A stretch of 44,680 nucleotides of DNA from Verrucomicrobiota bacterium (lineage in GTDB: Bacteria; Verrucomicrobiota; Kiritimatiellia; JAAZAB01). The notes beneath the pieces were generated by a model. That model worked only from the letters and a program-made list of their open reading frames with translations, ran no database searches and was not told where the DNA came from. Numbering within the stretch: position 1 is the first letter of the stretch; each line of letters begins with the position of its first letter. Shown here in pieces: positions 24,232 through 32,305 of the stretch. The DNA lies in NCBI GenBank assembly GCA_018898455.1, contig JAHIJO010000115.1, forward strand, positions 1 through 44,680. Direction: 5' to 3'. The position numbers were made by a program, and so were the translations under genes.

Positions 24232-25596
24232 TCACTTGCCAACGCAAAACTTTGAAAAGATGGTATTGAGCAATTCTTCGTGATATGTTTTTCCTGTAAT
24301 CTGACCAAGAGATTCAATTGCCATCCTGATTTTTGATGATGCTAAAACTACGACATCATCCCGATATGCTAGAAGCATGGTCACCGCTTCACTAAGTTCA
24401 TTTCCGACCGAAATGAGGATTTGTCTATGCCGTTCAGAAATGACAGCATGTGGTGGCCTGGATGAAATAAATCCAAGTTTCTGAACAATGACCTTCCGAA
24501 TTTCATTTACGCCATCCTTGGATATCATACAAGATTGTATTATCGTTACCCCTTTATAGTCAGGGATTAACAACTTCTTCCCCAGGTCGGACTTGTTCAT
24601 GATCAAAATACTGCGATTGGGATCAAGCCTCTTAATATTATCTTCATCTTCTTCATCAAAATCCTGTGAAATATCCATAAGATATAGATGAATATCTGCC
24701 TTTTGCATATGGTGGCGGGCCCGTCGGACTCCTTCGTTTTCTACATCACATGCCGTTGTCCGAAGCCCGGCAGTATCGACAAGTCGAAGGGGAATTCCAT
24801 CAAGAATCAGGATCTCTTCGATGATGTCCCGGGTTGTTCCGGGAGTAGACGAAACAATGGCGCGATCTTTTCCCAGGAGAATATTGAGCAGTGTTGACTT
24901 GCCCACATTCGGTTTCCCGGAAATAACCACCAGGGCGCCTTCACGAAGAAGGTGGCCTTCCGCCCATGTTTCCAGAATGGATCCAATCTGCTTTTGAATG
25001 ATCTCCAATCGCTGTAATACATCGGGAATGATAGTGGGCGATATATCATCATCCTCTGAAAAGTCAAGGGTAGCTTCCAAATCAGCATTGACTGCAAGGA
25101 GGCTATTGTAAGTATCTTCAAACAAAAGACTTAGACTTCCTTCGAGCTGTTCCAGGGCGGCGGATGCCGCTCGGTCAGAGCGTGCTTGGATTAAATCCAG
25201 TACCGCTTCTGCCTGAACCAGATCAATACGGCCGTTAAGAAACGCGCGCTGGGTGAACTCGCCCGGTCCCGCCAGTCGGGCTCCTGCGCGCAAAACAGCT
25301 TGAAGAATCCGTCGGGCCGGCACAATGCCGCCATGGCATTGAATCTCAACTACATCCTCGCGGGTGTAACTGTGCGGCGCGCGCATAACGAGCAGGATGA
25401 CTTCGTCCAGTACCTTGCCTGAAATTTTTATCCATCCATGTGTAAACGAAAACGGGAGACGCCGGGAAGGGTGATGTCCGGAACTGGAGAACAGGCGGTC
25501 GGCAATGGAAAGGCTGGCGGGGCCGGAAACCCGGATGACGGCAATTCCCGCTTCACCCGGGGCGGTCGCAATCGCGGCTATGGTATCGTGCGTCAT
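24232..25596 (-). CDS. mnmE: tRNA modification GTPase MnmE
   Basis: GTPase that works with MnmG on U34 of tRNA, in the cytoplasm. The N-terminal folate-binding domain shows DTIAAIATAPGEAGIAVIRV and TREDVVEIQCHGG. The inserted G domain has G1 GKPNVGKST, G2 TPGTTRD, G3 DTAG and G4 NKSD. The C-terminus ends FSKFCVGK, the conserved FCIGK-type tail whose Cys is characteristic. AAGGA sits five bases before the ATG at 25596 but touches the ATG at 25602, so 25596 is preferred (454 residues). The leader folds into a hairpin that covers this binding site. Confidence 0.95.
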   Translation of the reverse strand: MTHDTIAAIATAPGEAGIAVIRVSGPASLSIADRLFSSSGHHPSRRLPFSFTHGWIKISGKVLDEVILLVMRAPHSYTREDVVEIQCHGGIVPARRILQAVLRAGARLAGPGEFTQRAFLNGRIDLVQAEAVLDLIQARSDRAASAALEQLEGSLSLLFEDTYNSLLAVNADLEATLDFSEDDDISPTIIPDVLQRLEIIQKQIGSILETWAEGHLLREGALVVISGKPNVGKSTLLNILLGKDRAIVSSTPGTTRDIIEEILILDGIPLRLVDTAGLRTTACDVENEGVRRARHHMQKADIHLYLMDISQDFDEEDEDNIKRLDPNRSILIMNKSDLGKKLLIPDYKGVTIIQSCMISKDGVNEIRKVIVQKLGFISSRPPHAVISERHRQILISVGNELSEAVTMLLAYRDDVVVLASSKIRMAIESLGQITGKTYHEELLNTIFSKFCVGK

Positions 25597-25599
25597 GAC

Positions 25600-25641
25600 C
25601 ATCCTTGCTTAATCAATCGGGAATGATTGTAAGCAAGGATG
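25600..25641 (-). promoter_or_regulatory. leader hairpin covering the mnmE ribosome binding site
   Basis: Arms CATCCTTGCTT and AAGCAAGGATG are perfectly complementary, with an inner CAATC/GATTG stem. The downstream arm contains the Shine-Dalgarno AAGGA of mnmE. On mRNA this would hide the site, so translation may depend on melting or on a ligand. Confidence 0.5.
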
Positions 25642-25778
25642 AATCCAGGAAAAGCATTTTATTGAACAGAATAGCGGGGTCGAGATATATGACATGTTAA
25701 CACAGTCAATCGACGCCACACTCGTGGAACGGCGACCATTGAAAAATCGGCAATATGCAATACTGTAAAATTCATTTA

Positions 25779-25817
25779 TTGACATTTAACCGTTATGAAC
25801 ATATGTTCATAACGGTT
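25779..25817 (+). promoter_or_regulatory. promoter with overlapping 30-bp perfect palindrome (operator)
   Basis: TTGACA (25779-25784), a 17-base spacer and TATGTT (25802-25807) form a good promoter. A perfect palindrome spans 25788-25817 (half-site AACCGTTATGAACAT), covering the spacer and the -10. The first gene downstream encodes a DUF134 DNA-binding protein, so autoregulation is a natural guess. Confidence 0.7.
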
Positions 25818-25841
25818 TTTACAAGAGAATGGAGTAACCCG

Positions 25842-26354
25842 ATGCCAAGACCCTGTTGTATGCGTCGAGTTAGTTTTACACCTTCGGTAATTTACTTCAA
25901 ACCAGCGGGTATCCCGCTTTGTGATCTTGAGGAAGTCATCCTGACGCTCGATGAAGTCGAGGCGTTACGGCTGGCGGACCTGAACGGGATGTATCAAGAA
26001 CAGGCGGCTGAACACATGAAAATCTCCCGCACGACTTTCTCCAGAATTGCGGAGGAAGCCCGGCGGAAAGTAGCGGACGCCCTTACTCACGGAAAGGCGC
26101 TCCGCTTGGAAGGCGGAGCCGTGACGATGAAAGGAGAGAAGAAAATGCCCGGGCGAGACGGAACTGGACCCATTGGTGGAGGACGCGGACTTGGCCTTGG
26201 CCCGTGCGGCTGCGGCCAACGGCGCGGAAGGAAAGGCGCTAATGGCGCAAGATTCGGAGGGCGCGGCATGGGACGCACACCAACGGACACGCCTTTACCG
26301 ACTGCCGATGAAACCAAAAGCAAGACCGAGACAGAGAAAGGAAAGCAGGAATAA
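25842..26354 (+). CDS. DUF134 helix-turn-helix protein fused to a DUF5320-like tail
   Basis: Probable transcription regulator of the metal operon that follows. Residues 1-95 are a DUF134 (COG1342) domain: MPRPCCMRRV, LTLDEVEALRLADLNGMYQ and a helix-turn-helix EQAAEHMKISRTTFSRIAEE. Residues 102-170 begin MPGRDGTGPIGGGRGLG, the signature of DUF5320-like proteins, with a Gly/Arg-rich stretch and CGCG. These two families are normally separate neighbours. The 25842 ATG has GGAG nine bases upstream and starts at the conserved MPRP; an upstream in-frame start at 25755 precedes the promoter and is rejected. It overlaps the next gene by one base. Confidence 0.8.
   Translation: MPRPCCMRRVSFTPSVIYFKPAGIPLCDLEEVILTLDEVEALRLADLNGMYQEQAAEHMKISRTTFSRIAEEARRKVADALTHGKALRLEGGAVTMKGEKKMPGRDGTGPIGGGRGLGLGPCGCGQRRGRKGANGARFGGRGMGRTPTDTPLPTADETKSKTETEKGKQE
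26131..26147 (+). promoter_or_regulatory. strong internal ribosome binding site and in-frame start
   Basis: AAGGAGAG lies six bases before an in-frame ATG (26145) exactly where the DUF5320-like domain MPGRDGTGP begins. A separate 69-residue protein could be made from here in addition to the full fusion. Confidence 0.55.
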
Positions 26355-26731
26355 TGAAAATCGCCATTCCCGTAGCTGAATATCGCGGACTCGAAAGCCC
26401 CGTTTACGGGCACTTTGGATCTGCGGCCGCCTTTGCGCTTGTGGATGCGGAGACGCTGGCCGTTGCGCCGCTGGCCAATAGAGATCAGGGTCACATACAC
26501 GGCGCGTGTAGTCCGATCAACGCGCTCGCTGGTGCAAAGCCGGATGCGGTGATTGTGAACGGCATTGGGGCTGGCGCCTTGCTGGGCTTGCACTCCGCCG
26601 GGATCAAGGTGTATCGTTTTGCCGGCGGCACGGTCGCGGAGGCCGTGCGTCAACTCCAGGCCGGCGCCTTGCCCGAGATGGATGAAAACGCTGTTTGTGT
26701 CGGCCATGCAGATGGACACACGTGCCATTGA
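26354..26731 (+). CDS. NifB/NifX-family (dinitrogenase Fe-Mo cofactor-like) protein
   Basis: Small cytoplasmic protein of the Nif cofactor-carrier fold; outside nitrogen fixers its role is thought to be Fe-S or metal cluster handling. Features: MKIAIPVAE start, PVYGHFGSAAAFALVD, DAVIVNGIGAGALLGLHSAG and the Cys/His tail CVGHADGHTCH that could bind metal. Its 125 residues are normal. DUF134, DUF5320 and NifX-like genes commonly cluster, and here they lead into feoAB. No nif structural genes are in the window. Confidence 0.85.
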   Translation: MKIAIPVAEYRGLESPVYGHFGSAAAFALVDAETLAVAPLANRDQGHIHGACSPINALAGAKPDAVIVNGIGAGALLGLHSAGIKVYRFAGGTVAEAVRQLQAGALPEMDENAVCVGHADGHTCH

Positions 26732-26771
26732 ATCAACCAGACATGGATTCCTGTAAAAGGATAAGGACTCA

Positions 26772-26795
26772 ATGGACAACGGCTTCTCGCTATGA
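26772..26795 (+). CDS. seven-codon leader ORF coupled to feoA
   Basis: ATG GAC AAC GGC TTC TCG CTA TGA encodes MDNGFSL. AAGGA lies five bases upstream, while feoA itself has no clear site. The stop overlaps the feoA ATG (ATGA), so feoA may depend on ribosomes finishing this leader. It could also be chance. Confidence 0.35.
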   Translation: MDNGFSL

Positions 26796-27028
26796 ATGAA
26801 CAATCACTGGCACTGTTGAAACAGGGAGACACGGCAACGATTATTGCCTTGCATGGCGGTTGCGGCTTTCAACATCGAGTTCGAAGCGTGGGACTGAAAG
26901 AAGGCAAGCTACTCCGCATGGTGGCAAAACACCACTTCGCCGGCCCGCTGGTTGTGGAAGTGGAACGGCGGCATATCACCATCGGACGGGGGATGGCTCA
27001 GAAGATTATTGTCGCGCGGGCGCTATGA
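26792..27028 (+). CDS. feoA: ferrous iron transport accessory protein FeoA
   Basis: SH3-like cytoplasmic protein of 78 residues that assists FeoB. Typical elements are LKQGDTATIIALHGG, VRSVGLKEGKLLRMV and the strand-rich VVEVERRHITIGRGMAQKI. The stop overlaps the feoB start by four bases. Confidence 0.9.
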   Translation: MNEQSLALLKQGDTATIIALHGGCGFQHRVRSVGLKEGKLLRMVAKHHFAGPLVVEVERRHITIGRGMAQKIIVARAL

Positions 27029-28734
27029 AAACCATTCTTCTCATCGGCGACCCCAATGTGGGCAAGAGCGTGCTCTTTTCCCGGCTAACGGGCGTGGACG
27101 TGATCGCCTCGAACTATCCCGGCACGACGGTGGACTACTTGAAGGGGCGGATGAATCTTCACGGAGAACCCGTGGAAATTCTCGATGCTCCGGGAACCTA
27201 TTCGCTGGAAGCGACCAACAAGGCGGAGGAAGTGGCCGTCTCCCTGCTGGACCAGGCCGACGTGATCGTGAACGTCGTGGATGCCACGAGTCTTGAGCGC
27301 TGTTTGCTCCTGACGGTCGAATTATTGGAGAAGCGCAAGCCGGTCATTGTGGCGCTTAACATGTGGGATGAAGCCCAGCATCTGGGCATCCATATTGATG
27401 TCCGCGAATTGGAAAATATTCTGCAGGTTCCCGTCGTTCCCACGGTCGCCATTACCGCCGAAGGCATCAAAGAGCTGGTCCGACGCTTGGACGAAGCGCG
27501 GATTTCCGAGCGTCCCAGGCTGGAAGGCGAGGACCAGGTCTGGACGGAAGTCGGGCATATTGTCCGCAAGGTGCAATCCGTGGCCCACCGGCATCATAGT
27601 GTCTGGGATCGGCTGTCGGATGCCACCGTCCAATCTGGCACGGGTTGGCTGACGGCGCTGGGGGTTCTGTTCGCGCTCTTTTGGCTGGTCAGGCTCGTGG
27701 GCGAGGGGATCATTCGATACGGCGTTGAGCCGGTGTTCGACTTGTACCGGTTGCCGGTTGCCGCCTTGAGCGGCTGGCTGGGTCCAGGATTTCTGCATGA
27801 CGTTTTAGTCGGAACGTTGATTAACGGGAAAGTGGACTATGTCCAGTCCATGGGTATTCTCACTACCGGTCTTTTCGTGCCGTTCGGTATGGTATTGCCC
27901 TATATCATCGCGTTCTATCTGGCCCTGGCCCTGCTGGAGGACTCGGGATATCTGCCGCGGCTGGCCACGGTGACCGACAACGTGTTTCACAAATTGGGTC
28001 TGCACGGGCACGGCATCATTCCCGTGTTGCTGGGCTTGGGCTGTAACGTGCCGGGCGTGCTCGCCGCGCGCACCCTGGAAACGCGAAAGCAGCGCTTCAT
28101 CGCCGCAACCCTGGTGAGTGTGACAGTGCCCTGCATGGCGCAGAGCGCCATGATTTTTGGCGTGCTCGGCCATTACGGCGCGCGCTACATCCTGCTGGTT
28201 TATGGAACGTTATCGGCCGTGTTCATCCTGCTCGGGCTGGTGCTCAACAAAACGGCACATGGCGAATGCCCGGAACTGTTTCTGGACATTCCGCCCTATC
28301 GCAGACCGAGCCTGCTGGCCGTTACCAAGAAAACCTGGATGCGCGTCCGCTGGTTCGTGGCGGAGGCGGTGCCCTTCCTTTTCCTGGGGGTTGTAGTTGT
28401 CAACATCCTGAACGCGCTGGGTATCATTGAACATCTGGCCCGCCATGTGGCACCGTTCATGCAATGCTGGTTTGGCCTGCCTGGCGCGGCGGTCCCGGCT
28501 TTGCTGGCCGGTTTTCTGCGCAAGGATCTAGCCGTGGGCATGTTGGTGCCCTTGGCGCTTTCTCCCGCCCAACTGACTATCGCGGTGACGGTTCTTACCT
28601 TGTATTTTCCCTGCGTGGCCGCGTTTGCGATCTTGCTCAAGGAATTGGGCGTGAAAGACATGCTGAAGGCTGCCCTGGCCATGATCCTGACTGCCCTGCT
28701 TGTGGGCGGCATCCTTCGGTTGGTTCTTATGTGA
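27025..28734 (+). CDS. feoB: ferrous iron transporter FeoB
   Basis: Inner-membrane Fe2+ importer with an N-terminal GTPase. G1 GDPNVGKSVLF, G2 NYPGTTVDY, G3 DAPGTYSLE and G4 NMWD are all visible in residues 1-120, followed by a helical GDI-like region. The membrane part has both gate motifs, including GCNVPGVLAARTLE and VPCMAQSAMIFGV near residues 335-370. Its 569 residues are at the short end for FeoB. The start at 27025 overlaps feoA by ATGA; an open frame reaches back to 26860 but has no gene-like sequence there. Ferrous iron uptake fits an anaerobe. Confidence 0.93.
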   Translation: MKTILLIGDPNVGKSVLFSRLTGVDVIASNYPGTTVDYLKGRMNLHGEPVEILDAPGTYSLEATNKAEEVAVSLLDQADVIVNVVDATSLERCLLLTVELLEKRKPVIVALNMWDEAQHLGIHIDVRELENILQVPVVPTVAITAEGIKELVRRLDEARISERPRLEGEDQVWTEVGHIVRKVQSVAHRHHSVWDRLSDATVQSGTGWLTALGVLFALFWLVRLVGEGIIRYGVEPVFDLYRLPVAALSGWLGPGFLHDVLVGTLINGKVDYVQSMGILTTGLFVPFGMVLPYIIAFYLALALLEDSGYLPRLATVTDNVFHKLGLHGHGIIPVLLGLGCNVPGVLAARTLETRKQRFIAATLVSVTVPCMAQSAMIFGVLGHYGARYILLVYGTLSAVFILLGLVLNKTAHGECPELFLDIPPYRRPSLLAVTKKTWMRVRWFVAEAVPFLFLGVVVVNILNALGIIEHLARHVAPFMQCWFGLPGAAVPALLAGFLRKDLAVGMLVPLALSPAQLTIAVTVLTLYFPCVAAFAILLKELGVKDMLKAALAMILTALLVGGILRLVLM

Positions 28735-28742
28735 GACTTCAA

Positions 28743-29861
28743 ATGAGGCAGAAAAAATACGTCTCTCGCCGGGAATTCCTTAAGGTTGCGGGGATCGCCA
28801 CAACCGCTTGTGTGGTTTGTCCCCATATTGAGGCGATAGAACCGTCGAACGAACTGCATGAGGCCAGTTTCTACGAGAAATTGGAAAGCGATTCGGTGCG
28901 GTGTCAACTCTGTCCATGGCAGTGCGTCGTGCCCGATGGACAACGCGGCCGGTGTCGAGTGCGTGAAAACAGAGGAGGCAAGTATTACTCGCTTGTTTAC
29001 GGGCGACCATGCGTTACGAACAACGATCCCATAGAAAAGAAGCCTTTTTTTCATGTCTATCCGGGAACCAAGGCGTTCTCAATCGCGACCGTGGGATGCA
29101 ATATTGAATGTAAGTTCTGTCAGAACTGGGACATCTCTCAAGCCAGACCGGAAGACGTTTCAGCGCCATTCAGGAGCCCGGAGGAAATTGTCCGGTTGGC
29201 ACTGGCGCAAAAGGCGAAGACCATCGCCTACACCTACAGCGAACCGGTCGTTTTCACTGAGTATATCCTTGACTGCGCCAAAGCGGCGAAAGAAGCAGGA
29301 TTGGGCAACGTCATAGTCAGTAATGGGTTCCTCAACGAGAAACCGCTGAAGGAATGGTGCTCGGTGGCGACTGCCATCAAAATAGATTTCAAAGCCTTTT
29401 CGCAAAAGTTCTACGAAAACATCTGTTCCGGTCAACTGCACCCCGTGCTTGACACCCTGAAACGGTTGGTGAGTTCAGGCGTCTGGTTTGAGATTGTCGT
29501 GTTGGTCATCCCGACCCTGAACGATGATTCAGATGAAATCAAACGCATGTCGGCCTGGATTGTGAAGAATCTCGGTTCGAACGTTCCTATTCACTTCACC
29601 CGTTATCGTCCCGCATACAAAATCAAGAACATCCCGCCGACTCCGTCACAAACACTTGCCCGTGTGCGTGAAACTGCAATGGCGGAAGGTTGCCACTATG
29701 TCTATGCCGGCAATCTTCCCGGACAGAAAGGCGAAGACACCTATTGCCATTCGTGCAAGGCGCTGTTGATAGACCGCTATGGGCTTGGGATTCTCAAAAA
29801 CAACGTCGTGAACGGCAAATGCCATAAGTGTGGCGCCGTGATTCCCGGGGTGTGGGCGTGA
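28743..29861 (+). CDS. amrS: AmmeMemoRadiSam system radical SAM protein (AmrS-like) with Tat-like leader
   Basis: Radical SAM enzyme of the AmrS/PflA-activase-like family. Residues 8-30 look like a twin-arginine signal (SRREFLKVAGIATTACVV). The mature part shows RCQLCPWQCVVPDGQRGRC, the SAM/[4Fe-4S] motif CNIECKFCQNWDIS, TYSEPVVFTEY, and a C-terminal CHSC...CHKCG zinc-like pair. It starts eight bases after feoB. The AMMECR1 and Memo partners are not in the window. The reaction is unknown. A Tat leader on a radical SAM enzyme is odd but recurs in this family. Confidence 0.85.
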   Translation: MRQKKYVSRREFLKVAGIATTACVVCPHIEAIEPSNELHEASFYEKLESDSVRCQLCPWQCVVPDGQRGRCRVRENRGGKYYSLVYGRPCVTNNDPIEKKPFFHVYPGTKAFSIATVGCNIECKFCQNWDISQARPEDVSAPFRSPEEIVRLALAQKAKTIAYTYSEPVVFTEYILDCAKAAKEAGLGNVIVSNGFLNEKPLKEWCSVATAIKIDFKAFSQKFYENICSGQLHPVLDTLKRLVSSGVWFEIVVLVIPTLNDDSDEIKRMSAWIVKNLGSNVPIHFTRYRPAYKIKNIPPTPSQTLARVRETAMAEGCHYVYAGNLPGQKGEDTYCHSCKALLIDRYGLGILKNNVVNGKCHKCGAVIPGVWA

Positions 29862-29889
29862 ACGAGGAGAGTTAGTAGTTGCTCCTCCG

Positions 29890-30080
29890 CGCGGATGCAG
29901 GTGCCGCAGGCTATGCGGGCGTTCCAGGCCGTGGGCGAGCATGAGGGATTCGTCGTTCAGGAGTTCCCCGGTCAGGCCTTCGGCCATGACTTTGCCGTCG
30001 TCAAGGACGATCACTCGGGAACATAATTCGACGACAAGCTCAAGATCGCGGGTGGCGATAATTTTGGTGTGCTTGAATGA
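29890..30080 (-). pseudogene. CbiO-type ABC ATPase 3' fragment, copy A
   Basis: On the minus strand the end of an ECF ATPase is readable: HTKIIATRDLELVVEL, RVIVLDDGKVMAEGLT, ELLNDESLMLAHGLERPHSL. Walker A/B and the signature motif are missing. Identity ends within a few bases of the start of the znuA fragment at 30081. It is about 80 percent alike to copy B near 32303-32418 by eye. Confidence 0.8.
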
Positions 30081-30326
30081 CTTGAGCCCAAGCCCGGTAT
30101 TCTGCCCAGTCCTGCACACCTTGCGGAAGTAATCGAACAGGTGAAAGCCCAGGGGATTGGCATCATCATGCAAGAGCCGTTCTACAGTCAAAAGGCTGCC
30201 AACCATGTCGCGGACAAGACCGGGGCAAGAGTCGTTGTTGTGGCGAACTCCGTGGGCGGAGAAGCTGGCGCTGATGATTACCCGGCCCTTCTGGATTTGA
30301 TTGTAAAACGAATAACGGGGCATTAA
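30081..30326 (+). pseudogene. ZnuA-like solute-binding protein 3' fragment
   Basis: 81 codons from LEPKPGILPSPAHLAEVIE to KRITGH match the C-terminus of the intact protein at 39431-40450 (LEPKPGIPPSPAHLAEVIE to SRITGTP) nearly residue for residue. The N-terminal three quarters are absent. It is followed directly by the permease gene, showing the original operon order was znuA-like, then permease. Confidence 0.85.
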
Positions 30327-30330
30327 TGAA

Positions 30331-31506
30331 ATGCGATATCCCGATATAACGAAAATGAACAATGTTCCGTCTCCCGGCACAAAGAACAATAATGAGCCCC
30401 TGGCATGGGCCAGGGATATCCGGTCCAATGCCTGGCATGATCCCGTCCCGCTGCAACCTGAACCGCCGCCGCTTCCTCCGTTGGGCAAATCGTTGAAGTT
30501 TATGGCAGCGCTGCTTGCCTTAGCTGGGATTTGTTTTTTTGGCGACCGCCCTGATGTTCGGTCGTTCTCGCTCGTGTTCGTGAGTATTGTCCTGGAAGCG
30601 ATTCCTTTCATGCTTGTTGGCGCTTGCGTAGGCGGACTGATCGAGGTGTTTGTCAGCCGCGAAAGGTTGGCCACGCATCTTCCCCGGCGCCCCTGGGCCA
30701 TGATTTGTCTGGCGGCGGCCCTGGGTATTGTTTTCCCGGTGTGCGAGTGCGCCGTGGTCCCCGTGGTTCGGCGCTTGACCGGCAAAGGACTTCCTCTTGC
30801 GGCGGCGGTGGCTTACCTGTTGGGAGGGCCGATAGTTAATCCCATCGTCGCGGTGTCAACCATGCTGGCATACAATATGGACTGGTGGGTGGCGGCCATC
30901 CGCTTACTGTGCGGTTATGCCATTGCCGTATTCGTGGCTCTGGCCATGGGACGTCTGTTCGCGCGCCGTCCGGCATTGCTGATGTCTCCAGGTATGTGCG
31001 AACATGCGCAAGATAATCAAGAAGCGGCAGCGCGCGAAATCGGGCGCTCGTGTTGCGGGCATGGCGCGCAATTTGTCCCCGCAGGCCTGATCGGGAAGCT
31101 TGCCGGCGCATTTCGACATGCTTCCGACGATTTTTTGGCCGTAGCCCACTACCTTGTGATCGGCGCGGCGGTCGCCGCCTTGGCCCAGACGCTTGTGGAT
31201 CGCCGATTGTTTCTGGAATTGACCGCCTTGCCGATGGTGCCATCCCTGCTGATGATGGGACTGGCCATCCTGCTGAACCTCTGTTCCGAGGCCGATGCTT
31301 TTATCGCAGCTTCTTTCCGAGGGCTTCTATCCTTGCCCGCGCAAATGGCGTTTATGTTGACGGGCCCCATGTTCGATCTCAAACTGCTGCTGATGTATCG
31401 GACCGTCTTCACCAGGCGCGCCATCATTGCTCTGGCCGGATTAATTCTGCTGGCTGTGCTTGTTGTCGTGGCGGCGCTGGAGACGCTGGGAATGGGGATG
31501 TCATGA
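30331..31506 (+). CDS. permease of the YcgR/DUF318 family (predicted metal-related transporter)
   Basis: Inner-membrane protein of 391 residues with about eight to ten transmembrane segments. Signatures include FSLVFVSIVLEAIPFMLVGA, the conserved CECAVVPV motif and GGPIVNPI. The central loop has a Cys/His-rich insert (CEHAQ... SCCGHG) that could hold a metal ion. Homologues of this family often sit with TIGR03943 proteins in Zur/zinc regulons (e.g. Bacillus YcgR/YcgQ). Transport direction and substrate are unproven. It overlaps the next gene by four bases. An alternative start at 30355 is possible. Confidence 0.8.
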   Translation: MRYPDITKMNNVPSPGTKNNNEPLAWARDIRSNAWHDPVPLQPEPPPLPPLGKSLKFMAALLALAGICFFGDRPDVRSFSLVFVSIVLEAIPFMLVGACVGGLIEVFVSRERLATHLPRRPWAMICLAAALGIVFPVCECAVVPVVRRLTGKGLPLAAAVAYLLGGPIVNPIVAVSTMLAYNMDWWVAAIRLLCGYAIAVFVALAMGRLFARRPALLMSPGMCEHAQDNQEAAAREIGRSCCGHGAQFVPAGLIGKLAGAFRHASDDFLAVAHYLVIGAAVAALAQTLVDRRLFLELTALPMVPSLLMMGLAILLNLCSEADAFIAASFRGLLSLPAQMAFMLTGPMFDLKLLLMYRTVFTRRAIIALAGLILLAVLVVVAALETLGMGMS

Positions 31507-32246
31507 AACTTATGCGCGCTTTGTTTTACCGCTACTGGCGTCCGCTTCTGTTGGGAGCTTGGACTTATGCGCTCGCTGGTCTGCTGCTGGGTCGCGCTTA
31601 TCTGGATTTTCTGCGCCCGGAATTCGTTGTTCTGCTCGTGCTCGGACTGCTGGTGTTGCTCGCCTTCATTTTCAGCGCCATCAATGCCCGTCCCCAGCCG
31701 TTCGATATTCATCAGGCTACGCGGGTATTGATTCTGATCCTACCGTTGGCATGTCTCTGCGTGGCCCGCGGCACGACGCTGGATGCCAATGCGTTTCAAC
31801 GCCGGTGGACGGGGATGGCCGGAATTAATGGCCGGAGCATGCCGCTGCAAGATGCCGCCACGGATGGAAGAACGAGGGATGCTTCCGGATCGGATGAGGA
31901 TGTCTCGCTCCTTTATCTTTCTCGGTGGCCAAAAGGCTATGCCGAGCGCACAATTGCCGTCGTTGGCATGCTTCGTCGCGATCCGAAAATTGCGGCACAA
32001 TTTGGGACCAATACCTGTGTCCTGTTCCGTTTTGTCATGTCATGCTGTGCCGCCGACGCCATGCCGGCGGCAATTCTTGTTAATGGTATTCCAGCCGATT
32101 GGCCCGAGAGCGCATGGGTGCGCGCCAGTGGACGATTCACGCTGCGCAATGAAAGCAACCGGCCAATTCCTGTTTTAAACGCCGCGCAGGCTGAGCAAGT
32201 GTCGAAGCCGCAACAACCCTATTTGTACTGGAAAAATACATGGTAA
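31503..32246 (+). CDS. TIGR03943 family protein (YcgQ-like)
   Basis: Membrane-anchored partner of the upstream permease, 247 residues. Hydrophobic segments lie at about residues 11-29, 38-58 and 70-85; a soluble domain follows with VSLLYLSRWPKGYAERTIAV, then VLFRFVMSCCAADAMPAAI. That Cys pair and fold are typical of TIGR03943. The start overlaps the permease stop as ATGA. The pair is probably involved in metal (zinc) homeostasis; the mechanism is unknown. Confidence 0.8.
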   Translation: MKLMRALFYRYWRPLLLGAWTYALAGLLLGRAYLDFLRPEFVVLLVLGLLVLLAFIFSAINARPQPFDIHQATRVLILILPLACLCVARGTTLDANAFQRRWTGMAGINGRSMPLQDAATDGRTRDASGSDEDVSLLYLSRWPKGYAERTIAVVGMLRRDPKIAAQFGTNTCVLFRFVMSCCAADAMPAAILVNGIPADWPESAWVRASGRFTLRNESNRPIPVLNAAQAEQVSKPQQPYLYWKNTW

Positions 32247-32250
32247 CCGT

Positions 32251-32305
32251 ATGAAGACACACACTGCGCTGATCATTGTCTGCGAACACGTGTTTATGGC
32301 CACAG
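32251..32305 (+). pseudogene. ZnuC-like ATPase 5' fragment
   Basis: ATG followed by codons for THTALIIVCEHVFMA matches the start of the intact ATPase at 40447 (DRQVIIACEHVFMAYG). The frame then runs into cbiO-like sequence in the opposite direction. Confidence 0.7.

Noticed and set aside
26860-27024. Upstream extension of feoB to 26860
   Set aside because: The extension is out-of-frame feoA sequence; the true start overlaps feoA as ATGA and begins at the G1 region.
29646-30785. A 379-residue minus-strand frame
   Set aside because: It only contains a CbiO C-terminal piece; the rest is antisense to amrS, the znuA fragment and the permease. Treated as a pseudogene fragment.
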